From Chloroflexota bacterium (GTDB lineage Bacteria > Chloroflexota > Anaerolineae > Aggregatilineales > UBA2796), in NCBI GenBank assembly GCA_003695215.1, contig RFIM01000107.1, positions 1 to 43,396 of the forward strand: 43,396 bases of DNA. Reading direction: 5' to 3'. The position numbers and the translations under genes are program-made. Below, in pieces: positions 24,196 through 31,377 of this stretch. Below the pieces are notes generated by a model. The model was not told the origin of the DNA, searched no databases, and worked only from the letters and a program-made list of their open reading frames with translations. Position 1 is the stretch's first letter. Each line of letters opens with the position of its first letter.

Positions 24196-25401
24196 ATGAG
24201 CGACCTGCTGCCCGTCATCGATCCGAATCGCGCGCCTGAGGGCCACTTGCCTTCGGCATTATTGCGCATCCTGAGTGCTGCCAGCACGCCTGCCCTGTTG
24301 GCGCAATCAGCGCAGATCGATCTGGGCTTGGCGGAACACATGCCCTTCCCGTTCCTGGCTTTGGTCGGGCAGACTGAGATGCGCATTGCGCTCTTGCTGG
24401 CTGTCATCAATCCGAATGTTGGCGGCGTGCTGCTGATCGGGCCGCGCGGCACGGGCAAAACAACCGCAGTGCGCAGCCTGAGCGATCTCCTGCCTGAAGT
24501 CGAGGTCAGCACTTGCGAGGAAGGCTGCCTGCCTGAAGACTACGAGCGCAACGGCGAGACAGCTGTCTGCCCGAGCTGCGCGGCGAAACTCAAGCGCGGC
24601 GAGCCGATCACGCGCTGGACAGCTGTCAAGATGATCGAGTTGCCGCTCAACGCGCGCCTTGAAGACGTCGTAGGCGGCATCAACGAGCGCATCGCCTTAC
24701 AGCAGCAGCGCGTGCGCCTTGAGCGCGGCATCTTAGCGCGCGCCGATCAGAACATCCTGTACGTGGATGAAGTCAACTTGCTGGATGACACGATTGTGGA
24801 CGCCATCCTAGACGCGGCCGCTGCTGGTAGCTATACGGTACGGCGCGGCGCTATGGTCGGCACTTATCGCTCGCGCTTTGTGCTGATCGGCTCGATGAAC
24901 CCTGAGGAAGGCAACTTGCGCCCACAGCTGATGGATCGCTTCGGCTTGCGCGTGGTTGTGCGCGGCTTGATGGCACGTGAGGAGCGCTTAGAAATCTACC
25001 GCCGCGTCAGCGCCTATCGCGCCAATCCGAAGGCTTTTTTGCGCCAATGGGCAGGTGTCACAGCTGAGGCACGGACCGAGATCGAGAATGCGCGGCTGAT
25101 ACTCAAAGAAGTGACGTTGACTGAGCAAGCGCTCGATCTCGGCTTGGCATTGGTGCGCGAGCTGGATATCGACTCGCATCGGGCTGAGTTCACTTTATTC
25201 GAAGCGGCGCGCGCCTACGCAGCAGCAGATGGACGCCTGGTGGCGGACGTGCAGGATGTGAACGCTGTGGCGCCGCTCGCCTTGCGCCAACGCCGCAGCG
25301 AGTTCATGGTGCGCTTCTCACAGCAGCAGCAGGCTGAGGACGAGCTGATTCGCCAAAAGGCACAGACGCTTTTATCACAACAAGACAGGCAGCGCGCATG
25401 A
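24196..25401 (+). CDS. Magnesium-chelatase subunit I-like AAA+ ATPase
   Basis: AAA+ ATPase of the ChlI/BchI family, 401 aa. Walker A GPRGTGKTT (82-90), Walker B ILYVDEVNLLDD (187-198, D191-E192), GSMNPEEGNLRPQLMDRFGL sensor/arginine region, and the family's cysteine cluster C107, C111, C125, C128 in the insertion after Walker A. About 45 extra residues precede the usual start. In bacteriochlorophyll or cobalamin synthesis such a protein works with a D (VWA) and an H/CobN subunit; none is in the window, so it may energise another VWA partner. The start is ATG at 24196 rather than TTG at 24190. Its end overlaps the next gene by 4 nt (ATGA). Family certain; pathway not. Confidence 0.9.
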   Translation: MSDLLPVIDPNRAPEGHLPSALLRILSAASTPALLAQSAQIDLGLAEHMPFPFLALVGQTEMRIALLLAVINPNVGGVLLIGPRGTGKTTAVRSLSDLLPEVEVSTCEEGCLPEDYERNGETAVCPSCAAKLKRGEPITRWTAVKMIELPLNARLEDVVGGINERIALQQQRVRLERGILARADQNILYVDEVNLLDDTIVDAILDAAAAGSYTVRRGAMVGTYRSRFVLIGSMNPEEGNLRPQLMDRFGLRVVVRGLMAREERLEIYRRVSAYRANPKAFLRQWAGVTAEARTEIENARLILKEVTLTEQALDLGLALVRELDIDSHRAEFTLFEAARAYAAADGRLVADVQDVNAVAPLALRQRRSEFMVRFSQQQQAEDELIRQKAQTLLSQQDRQRA

Positions 25402-26018
25402 TCGCTTTCTGGACGAGCGCGGCGCTGTTCACTGCGCTGATCGGCTATTACGCCACTTGGATCAACCATCAGGCGGCAGCACTGAGCGCTAACGCCTTCG
25501 ATCTGGCCGAGTGGATTGGCATTATCCCTGCAGTGCGCTATGCCGAGCCGCCTTTGAGCGCGCCACTGGCTTTGCGCGCCGCTTTGGTATGCCTCGCCTG
25601 GTTGTTTGTGCTGCGCGCCGTTGCCGTGCCGCATCTCGGCGGGCGCTTGGCGCTGAACGCCATCGGGCTCGGCTTGGCGCTCAGTTTGCGTCCACCAATC
25701 GCCTTCTTTCGTGGCGAGACAGGCGATCCGAACTATCAGCAACTGGCGGTGTTATGTCTGGTAGCGCTGCTGGGCATTGCGCTCATTAACCTGAGCCCTT
25801 GGCGCGCTCAGCGGCTGTGGCTTGCGCTGCCATTGGCGTTGATCGGCGCAGTTTGCGCCCTGCTGGGCTTGCGCGGCGCGCTGGAGGCTTTGGCGCGTTT
25901 GCAAATTCCAACGCCGCTGGGCGCAGGCAGCTTTCTATACATAGCTGGCATCGGCTTGCACGGCGCTTTATGCCTCTGGTCAGCTTTGCGCGCCCGAAGC
26001 CGACTTTTGGGCATGTGA
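25398..26018 (+). CDS. Unknown multi-pass membrane protein
   Basis: Hydrophobic protein of 206 aa with about six predicted membrane helices (roughly 2-22, 57-76, 84-95, 114-131, 138-158, 172-195). No residues that mark a known transporter or enzyme were seen; a short loop RGETGDPNYQ lies near the middle. It overlaps the ATPase gene by ATGA and is the last of four coupled genes. The ATPase-membrane protein pairing suggests that they act together at the membrane, but this is inference. No strong terminator follows; CTTGCTCA/TGAGCAAG (26036-26068) gives only a weak long-loop hairpin. Confidence 0.72.
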   Translation: MIAFWTSAALFTALIGYYATWINHQAAALSANAFDLAEWIGIIPAVRYAEPPLSAPLALRAALVCLAWLFVLRAVAVPHLGGRLALNAIGLGLALSLRPPIAFFRGETGDPNYQQLAVLCLVALLGIALINLSPWRAQRLWLALPLALIGAVCALLGLRGALEALARLQIPTPLGAGSFLYIAGIGLHGALCLWSALRARSRLLGM

Positions 26019-26102
26019 GCCACATTTTGCGATAACTTGCTCATAAGGCGCGGCTTGCTGTGAGCAAGGCGTGCGAGCCAGTAAGCGCTAGGCGATAAAG
26101 AG

Positions 26103-26786
26103 ATGATTGGAAAGCGATCCGTGAGCAACACGCGTGAAATGCCACTTTTTCCGCTGAGTACGGTCTTATTTCCTGGAATGCCGCTCTACCTGCACATTTT
26201 TGAGCCGCGCTACAAGCTGATGATCAGCGAGTGCATCCGCGAGGCGCGTCCCTTTGGCGTAGTGCTGATCAGCGAAGGCACAGAAGTCAGCCCAAACGTC
26301 TCGATCTTCAACGTCGGCACTACAGCGCATATCACGCACGTCAAGCCTTTGGCACACGGCGAGATGAACATCGCCTCTGTTGGTCAATCGCGCTTTCGCA
26401 TCCTCAGCACGCACAATCGCTATCCGTACTTGAGCGGCATCGTGGAAGACTTCCCGATCGAGAACCGCGACGATGCGCGCATTCCTGAGCTAGTCAGTCG
26501 CCTGACGCCACAGATCAAGCGCTACTTGGACATCTTCGCGGCGCTTGGCGAGGTCGAATTCAAGATGGATCAACTGCCCGACGATCCTGAGATGCTCGCC
26601 TACCTGACAGCAATCGTCTTGAACGTGCCGCCGATCAACAAGCAGCGCATCCTAGAGATTGCGTCGCTACCTGAGATGCTCAGCGCTGAATATGCCCTAA
26701 TTCGCCGCGAGGCGCTCTTCCTGCAACATATCGTCGAGCGCGGATCGCGCTGGCGCGACGATCCCAATCCTTTCTCGCCCAACTGA
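26103..26786 (+). CDS. Stand-alone LON substrate-binding-domain protein
   Basis: Protein of 227 aa matching the N-terminal domain of Lon protease only: MPLFPLSTVLFPGMPLYLHI at residues 13-32, then FEPRYKLMI, RFRILS and the helical second half (LPDDPEMLAYLTAIVLNVPP, INKQRILEIASLPEML). There is no AAA+ or protease domain, as is common for free-standing members, whose role (adaptor or substrate binding) is poorly known. ATG at 26103; AAAGAG precedes it. The helical part is fuller than in the shortest members. It may be co-transcribed with the operon upstream (84-nt gap), but a separate unit is as likely. Confidence 0.88.
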   Translation: MIGKRSVSNTREMPLFPLSTVLFPGMPLYLHIFEPRYKLMISECIREARPFGVVLISEGTEVSPNVSIFNVGTTAHITHVKPLAHGEMNIASVGQSRFRILSTHNRYPYLSGIVEDFPIENRDDARIPELVSRLTPQIKRYLDIFAALGEVEFKMDQLPDDPEMLAYLTAIVLNVPPINKQRILEIASLPEMLSAEYALIRREALFLQHIVERGSRWRDDPNPFSPN

Positions 26787-26823
26787 CCTGCCAACTTGCC
26801 CCGATGCCTGTGACGAATATCAC

Positions 26824-26852
26824 TTGCCGCCGCGCGCCAAAAGCGATACATT
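26824..26852 (+). promoter_or_regulatory. Candidate promoter of gap
   Basis: TTGCCG (26824-26829), 17-nt spacer, TACATT (26847-26852). The -10 box lies inside the hairpin at 26839-26864. Confidence 0.4.
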
Positions 26853-26864
26853 CGTGTCGCTTTT
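26839..26864 (+). terminator. Hairpin before gap (terminator or operator)
   Basis: AAAAGCGATAC (26839-26849) pairs with GTGTCGCTTTT (26854-26864) over 11 bp with one G-T wobble and a 4-nt loop. It ends in TTTT, so it can terminate the LON-domain gene, but it also covers the likely -10 of gap and could be a binding site. Confidence 0.6.
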
Positions 26865-26898
26865 AGGTAGCACACCTTAGTGGAAGGAAGCAAGCCAC

Positions 26899-27912
26899 AT
26901 GAGCAAAATTCGCGTCGGCATCAACGGCTTTGGGCGCATCGGTCGGCAGGTGATGCGCGCCATCCGCGAGAAGTATCCGAATGAAATTGATGTGGTCGCC
27001 TTCAACGATTTGGGCGATTTGCATACCATGGCGCACCTGTTCCGCTACGATAGCAACTATGGCAACTATCGCGGCACGGTGGAAGTCAAGGATGGCGCCT
27101 TGATCATTGACGGTGACGAGATCAAGGCCTTTGCTGAGAAAGACCCTGCCGCCATTCCATGGGGCGATCTGGGCGTGAGCATCGTGCTGGAGAGCACAGG
27201 GCGCTTCACAGAGGCAGAGAAGGCGCGTGCGCACCTGAATGGCGGCGCCAAAAAGGTCATCATCAGCGCGCCTGCCAAAGGCGAGGATATCACCATCTGC
27301 TTGGGCGTGAACGAAGACAAATATGATCCTGAGAAGCACCACATCGTTTCAAACGCTTCCTGCACTACCAACTGCTTGGCGCCAGCGGCGAAGGTCGTCC
27401 ATGAGGCCTTTGGCATTCGCCGCGCGCTGATGACAACCGTGCATAGCTACACTAACGATCAGCAAATCCTCGACTTGCCGCACAAAGACCTGCGCCGTGC
27501 CCGCGCGGCCGCTTTGAGCATCATCCCAACGACCACAGGCGCGGCCAAGGCTGTGGCCTTGGTCATCCCTGAGCTGAAGGGTAAGTTTGACGGCATGGCG
27601 CTGCGCGTGCCGACGCCGACTGTCTCGCTAGTGGACTTCGTGGCTGAGGTCGAGCGCCCTGCCACGCGCGAAGGCTTGATCGCCGCTTTTGAGGAAGCAG
27701 CCAACGGGCGCATGAAGGGCATTTTGGCGGTCTCGCACGCGCCGCTGGTCTCAACCGATTACAAGGGCAATCCGCATAGCAGCATTGTGGACGCCGAGCT
27801 GACTCAGGTCATGGGCGATACAATGGTCAAGGTGATGGCGTGGTACGATAACGAGTGGGGCTACTCAGTGCGCTGCGCCGACCTGATCATGTTGATGGGC
27901 AGCAAGCTCTGA
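26899..27912 (+). CDS. gap: Glyceraldehyde-3-phosphate dehydrogenase, type I
   Basis: NAD(P)-dependent oxidation and phosphorylation of glyceraldehyde-3-phosphate in glycolysis, reversible in gluconeogenesis; 337 aa. Rossmann GINGFGRIGRQVMR (7-20), catalytic C155 in SNASCTTNCLAP, S-loop region TVHSYTNDQQILDLPHKDLR, and WYDNEWGYSVRCADL at the C-terminus are all canonical. The residue after the second Rossmann strand is Asn-Asp (AFNDLGD), which favours NAD+. Ribosome site AAGGAAG before the ATG. Followed by a strong hairpin and then pgk, so the two may be one operon with attenuated distal expression. Confidence 0.97.
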   Translation: MSKIRVGINGFGRIGRQVMRAIREKYPNEIDVVAFNDLGDLHTMAHLFRYDSNYGNYRGTVEVKDGALIIDGDEIKAFAEKDPAAIPWGDLGVSIVLESTGRFTEAEKARAHLNGGAKKVIISAPAKGEDITICLGVNEDKYDPEKHHIVSNASCTTNCLAPAAKVVHEAFGIRRALMTTVHSYTNDQQILDLPHKDLRRARAAALSIIPTTTGAAKAVALVIPELKGKFDGMALRVPTPTVSLVDFVAEVERPATREGLIAAFEEAANGRMKGILAVSHAPLVSTDYKGNPHSSIVDAELTQVMGDTMVKVMAWYDNEWGYSVRCADLIMLMGSKL

Positions 27913-27932
27913 GCCTTCTGCACGGCATTTCC

Positions 27933-27962
27933 ACAGGCGGGACGTTCGTTCCGCCTGTTTTT
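27933..27962 (+). terminator. Hairpin between gap and pgk
   Basis: ACAGGCGGGAC (27933-27943) pairs with GTTCCGCCTGT (27948-27958) over 11 bp (one G-T wobble), loop GTTC, followed by five T. It has full intrinsic-terminator form but lies only 17 nt before the pgk start; no separate pgk promoter is visible. Confidence 0.85.
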
Positions 27963-27978
27963 GAGCATGGAGTCAAGT

Positions 27979-29169
27979 ATGAACAAAAAGACGATTCGCG
28001 ATGTCGATCTGAGCGGCAAGCGCGTGTTGGTGCGCGTGGACTTCAACGTGCCGATTGAAAACGGCGTCATCACTGATGAGACGCGCATCACAGCTGCCTT
28101 GCCGACGCTACAAGCGATCCTAGCGCAGCGGCCGCAGGCGCTGGTGCTGATGTCTCACTTGGGCAGGCCGAAGGACGGCGTGCCTGATCCGAAGTATTCG
28201 TTGCGCCCTGTGGCAGCTGCGCTCGAGGCGCATTTGAAACAGCCGATCGCCTTCGTGGAAAATCCGTTGAGCGACGAGGCTGTAGCGCAGGTCAACAGCC
28301 TGCCTGAAGGCAGCATCGTGCTGCTTGAGAACACGCGCTTTTACGTCGGCGAGACGCAGAACAGCCCTGAGCTGGCTGCGCAGCTGGCTAAATTCGGCGA
28401 TATCTACGTGAACGACGCTTTCGGCTCGGCGCATCGCGCGCACAGCAGCACTGAGGCCATTGCCAGGCTGATGCCTGCCGTAGCAGGCTTGCTGATGGAA
28501 AAAGAGCTGCAGTATCTCTCCGCAGCGCTCGAGGCGCCTGTGCGCCCGCTGATCGCCATTCTAGGCGGCGCCAAAGTCAGCGATAAGATCAAGGTGATCG
28601 AGTCGCTTTTGGCCAAGGCGGATAAGCTCTTAATCGGCGGCGGCATGGCGAATACTTTCTTGCGGGCGCAAGGGCGCGCCACAGGCGCCTCGCTCGTCGA
28701 GGAAAACGCGCTAGACGTGGCGCGCGATCTGCTGGCTAAAGGCGGCGAGAAGCTGGTCTTGCCGACTGATTTTGTGATCGCCGATGCGTTCAAGGATGAT
28801 GCCAATACGCAGATCGTCAGCGCCGATCAGGACGTGCCAGAAGGCTGGCAAATTCTCGATATCGGCCCGCTGACCGTTGAGCGCTATGCGGCGCTGCTCG
28901 ACCAGGCGCGCACAGTTATCTGGAACGGCCCGATGGGCGTCTTCGAGATGCCGAACTTCGCCAAAGGCACAAATGCCATCGCGCAGACGCTCGCAGCCTT
29001 GACCGACAAAGGTGTCATCACCATCATCGGCGGCGGCGACTCAGCGGCGGCAGTGCAGCAGGCAGGCTTGGCTGAGCGCATGACGCACATCAGCACGGGC
29101 GGCGGCGCCAGCTTAGAGCTTTTGGAAGGGCGTGTTTTGCCAGGCGTTGCGGCGCTGAACGACAAGTGA
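27979..29169 (+). CDS. pgk: Phosphoglycerate kinase
   Basis: Transfers phosphate between 1,3-bisphosphoglycerate and ADP; 396 aa, standard length. Visible: VLVRVDFNVPIENG (16-29), SHLGRPKDG, LLENTRFYVGE, AILGGAKVSDKIKVIE, WNGPMGVFE (nucleotide site) and the C-terminal TIIGGGDSAAAVQQ and STGGGASLELLEG. All substrate-binding Arg, Lys and Gly motifs are intact. The ATG at 27979 has GGAG six nt upstream and fits the family start better than the ATG at 27967. Transcription probably comes from gap by reading through the hairpin in between. Ends at a perfect 10-bp hairpin. Confidence 0.97.
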   Translation: MNKKTIRDVDLSGKRVLVRVDFNVPIENGVITDETRITAALPTLQAILAQRPQALVLMSHLGRPKDGVPDPKYSLRPVAAALEAHLKQPIAFVENPLSDEAVAQVNSLPEGSIVLLENTRFYVGETQNSPELAAQLAKFGDIYVNDAFGSAHRAHSSTEAIARLMPAVAGLLMEKELQYLSAALEAPVRPLIAILGGAKVSDKIKVIESLLAKADKLLIGGGMANTFLRAQGRATGASLVEENALDVARDLLAKGGEKLVLPTDFVIADAFKDDANTQIVSADQDVPEGWQILDIGPLTVERYAALLDQARTVIWNGPMGVFEMPNFAKGTNAIAQTLAALTDKGVITIIGGGDSAAAVQQAGLAERMTHISTGGGASLELLEGRVLPGVAALNDK

Positions 29170-29176
29170 GCTCAGG

Positions 29177-29209
29177 CTAGGGCAGGCGCACACCTGCCCT
29201 AGTGCTTTT
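29177..29209 (+). terminator. Terminator of pgk
   Basis: CTAGGGCAGG (29177-29186) and CCTGCCCTAG (29193-29202), perfect 10-bp stem, 6-nt loop, then TGCTTTT. The right arm overlaps the last codons of the convergent gene at 29199. Confidence 0.8.
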
Positions 29210-29579
29210 CATCGCTTGAGTCGGACTGGTCAGTGGCGCTGCTGCCTTCTGCGGGCGTTATGCGCGTACGCAGACGTTGGATGAGGCGTCTCAGGCGCGC
29301 GCTCGACTGAAAGCGCGGCGCTGCGATCTGCTCTTGCCATGCAATCGCAGGGAAGTGCCGCGCAATGCTCGCCTCAAGCGCGGCATAATTTTCCAGCCAC
29401 AGATCGAAGTAACCGTTGCGCTCAGGCGTAAAAGTGAACGTGGCATCTGTGCAGCCATAGAGCATGTAGGCGGACTCGGGTGCCTCGGGCGAGCCGCTCA
29501 GACGGATGTAGATGTACCAGTCGTTATATGGTCCGCCTTGCACGCGCCCAACCACGCCAAAGCGAATTTCAGGCGCCAT
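29199..29579 (-). CDS. Unknown small protein
   Basis: Unrecognised protein of 126 aa, convergent with pgk. The N-terminal two thirds look like a beta-rich fold (IRFGVVGRVQGG, WYIYIRLSGSPE, TDATFTFTPERNGYFDLWLE) with many aromatics; a basic helix (RLRRLIQRLRTR) and an acidic Ser/Asp tail follow. The start is the ATG at 29579, with AGAAGGT upstream; a longer reading to 29648 has no ribosome site and would overlap the Bax inhibitor promoter. No signal peptide. The function cannot be inferred from the neighbours. Confidence 0.65.
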   Translation of the reverse strand: MAPEIRFGVVGRVQGGPYNDWYIYIRLSGSPEAPESAYMLYGCTDATFTFTPERNGYFDLWLENYAALEASIARHFPAIAWQEQIAAPRFQSSARLRRLIQRLRTRITPAEGSSATDQSDSSDEKH

Positions 29580-29636
29580 CAGCCTACCTTCTCCAAGCGA
29601 TTTCCCCAATTTTGCGTGTTTCTTATGTTGAACTGC

Positions 29637-29665
29637 TTGTATACGCACAAGAACTTCACTATAAT
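29637..29665 (+). promoter_or_regulatory. Promoter of the Bax inhibitor-1 gene
   Basis: TTGTAT (29637-29642), 17-nt spacer, TATAAT (29660-29665), 65 nt before the start codon. Confidence 0.5.
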
Positions 29666-29730
29666 AAGGCTAGTCTGGCACAGAAAGCAACCCTGAGTGT
29701 GGACTTCAGGACGAGAAAACGGAGGTTCGT

Positions 29731-30516
29731 ATGGGCTTTTACTCGAACGTGGGAACTGAGAGCCGCTCGCTGCCGATTGGCATGAGCTTGGGCGATATCA
29801 TGCGCCAAGTTTACCTGTGGCTGACGGGCGGCTTGCTGGTGGCGTTCGGCATCGCCTTCATTCTAGGCGCGCCAGTTCGTGACTTGATGAACGCAGTGCT
29901 GATGGGCGAGGCGACTGCAGCACAAATCCTGCGACTGCAAGACGCTATCGCCAGCTCACCGTTGCTGAATCCAGTCTTGTCCATTGGCGCGCTGATCGCT
30001 TACTTCATCCTCGGTTTTGCCTTGCAGCCGATTATCATGCGCGCTAATGTGACTGTAGGCGCTGCTTTCTACCTTCTGTTCACAGCGCTTTTCGGCTACA
30101 TGCTGGGAAGTATCCTGCTCGCCTACCAGATCGCCGATATCATGGCTGCTTTCATTGCGACGGCAGGCATGTTCGGCGTGATGAGCTTCTTGGGCTACAC
30201 CACGAAGATCGATCTGTCGCGCTTCGGCAGCATCTTCATGATGGCGCTCATCGGCTTGCTCATCGCCAGCTTGGTGAACCTCTTCCTGCGCAGCCCGGCT
30301 ATCACTTGGATCATCACCTACGCCGGTGTGCTGATCTTCGCAGGCCTGACGGCTTACGACACGCAGTGGATCAAGAACAACGCAGCCCAGATCGCTGCGA
30401 CAGGCGACCAGACAGGCGCGCAACGCATCGCCTTGATCGGCGCTTTCCACCTGTTCCTCGATTTCGTCAACCTGTTCCTGTTCTTGCTGCGCATCTTCGC
30501 CAGCAGCCGCGATTAA
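29731..30516 (+). CDS. Bax inhibitor-1 / YccA family membrane protein
   Basis: Multi-pass inner-membrane protein of 261 aa in the BI-1/TMBIM family, whose members act as pH-sensitive calcium leak channels or regulate FtsH-type proteolysis. Seven hydrophobic helices can be counted between about 28 and 255; the region 50-75 forms an extra loop (LMNAVLMGEATAAQILRLQD). The C-terminal signature is clear: GVLIFAGLTAYDTQWIKNNA, then FHLFLDFVNLFLFLLRIF. The second helix pair contains SFLGYTTKIDLSRFG. Strong GGAGG site before the ATG. Transcribed alone from its own promoter to a clear terminator. Confidence 0.93.
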   Translation: MGFYSNVGTESRSLPIGMSLGDIMRQVYLWLTGGLLVAFGIAFILGAPVRDLMNAVLMGEATAAQILRLQDAIASSPLLNPVLSIGALIAYFILGFALQPIIMRANVTVGAAFYLLFTALFGYMLGSILLAYQIADIMAAFIATAGMFGVMSFLGYTTKIDLSRFGSIFMMALIGLLIASLVNLFLRSPAITWIITYAGVLIFAGLTAYDTQWIKNNAAQIAATGDQTGAQRIALIGAFHLFLDFVNLFLFLLRIFASSRD

Positions 30517-30535
30517 GCGCAAGCAATCAAATTCT

Positions 30536-30561
30536 GAGGCGGGAAGTTTCCCGCCTCTTTT
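30536..30561 (+). terminator. Terminator of the Bax inhibitor-1 gene
   Basis: GAGGCGGGA (30536-30544) pairs with TCCCGCCTC (30549-30557), perfect 9 bp, loop AGTT, followed by TTTT. It lies only 15 nt before the methyltransferase start, so it may also limit read-through into that gene. Confidence 0.85.
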
Positions 30562-30576
30562 GCTGAAAGGGCGCAC

Positions 30577-31356
30577 ATGGATGATCCACACCAATGCGCA
30601 CAGAGCCACTTCAGCGCCTTGGCTGAGCAGTACATCCACAGCCAAGTGCATCGCAGTGGCTACTCACTGGAGCGTTTGATCGCGCTCCTGCAGCCTTTAT
30701 CAGGCGCCTTAGCCTTGGATGTGGCCACTGGCGGCGGTCATGTGGCGCTGAAATTGGCGCAAAACGGCGCAAAGCCTTTAGCAAGCGATTTGACTTTGGC
30801 CATGCTCAAGGCAGCGCGCGCCAATTTGCAAGCGCACGGCGTTGCTATCAGCTATGCGCAGCTCGAAGCCAGTCATTTGCCATTCCGCGCCGAGAGCTTG
30901 CAGGTGATCACGGCTCGCCATGCGCCGCATCATTTCCCTGATGTGCCGCGCTTCCTGAGCGAGTGCGCGCGCGTGCTGAGCGCTGATGGCAGGCTCGGGA
31001 TTGTCGATCAAATTGCGCCTGAGGCGCCCGCTGCAGCGCGTTACATCAACGCGCTCGAGCGCCTGCGCGATCCAAGCCATCGCTGGCAGTTCAGCCTATC
31101 AGAATGGCAGGCTATGCTCGAAGCTGCGGCTCTAGAAGTGTTGCACGCCGAGATCGCCACGACGCGCCTCGATCTCTATTGGTGGACTAGCCTGCAGCGC
31201 AACGATGCTGAGACCGTGCTGCGCTTGCGCGTGTTGTTACACCAAGCGCCGCAGACCGTCCGCGCTTTCCTCAAGCCGACCTTTCACGAGGATGGCAGCG
31301 GCAACATCAGCTTCGATCATCACTGCGCCATTCTGATAGCGCGCAAGGCTCAGTAG
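30577..31356 (+). CDS. SAM-dependent class I methyltransferase
   Basis: Soluble methyltransferase of 259 aa in the UbiE/BioC-like Methyltransf_11 group. Motif I is ALDVATGGGHVALKLA (46-61), motif II region PLASDLTLAMLKAAR, motif post-II HLPFRAESLQVITARHAPHH, and motif III VLSADGRLGIVDQIAP. The second half (about 150-259) is the substrate part and matches no specific enzyme that I recognise; a quinone, lipid or small-molecule methylation are all possible. AAAGGG ribosome site; no own promoter was seen between the terminator and the ATG, so it may depend on read-through. Convergent with the HPPD gene. Confidence 0.88.
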   Translation: MDDPHQCAQSHFSALAEQYIHSQVHRSGYSLERLIALLQPLSGALALDVATGGGHVALKLAQNGAKPLASDLTLAMLKAARANLQAHGVAISYAQLEASHLPFRAESLQVITARHAPHHFPDVPRFLSECARVLSADGRLGIVDQIAPEAPAAARYINALERLRDPSHRWQFSLSEWQAMLEAAALEVLHAEIATTRLDLYWWTSLQRNDAETVLRLRVLLHQAPQTVRAFLKPTFHEDGSGNISFDHHCAILIARKAQ

Positions 31357-31377
31357 CCATTAAAGCCCTGAGATGCC

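Noticed and set aside
24196..25401. Evidence that the host is phototrophic
   Set aside because: The chelatase I-like ATPase alone is not enough: H and D subunits, reaction-centre and other bacteriochlorophyll genes are all absent from the window, and related ATPases serve other pathways.
6019..30561. The various 3' hairpins as copies of one mobile palindromic repeat
   Set aside because: The stems at 6019, 13500, 15215, 16396, 21475, 27933, 29177 and 30536 share no common sequence; each fits an independent terminator.
29956..30651. 231-codon open frame on the minus strand
   Set aside because: Antisense to the Bax inhibitor-1 gene and crosses its terminator; no motif or start signal.
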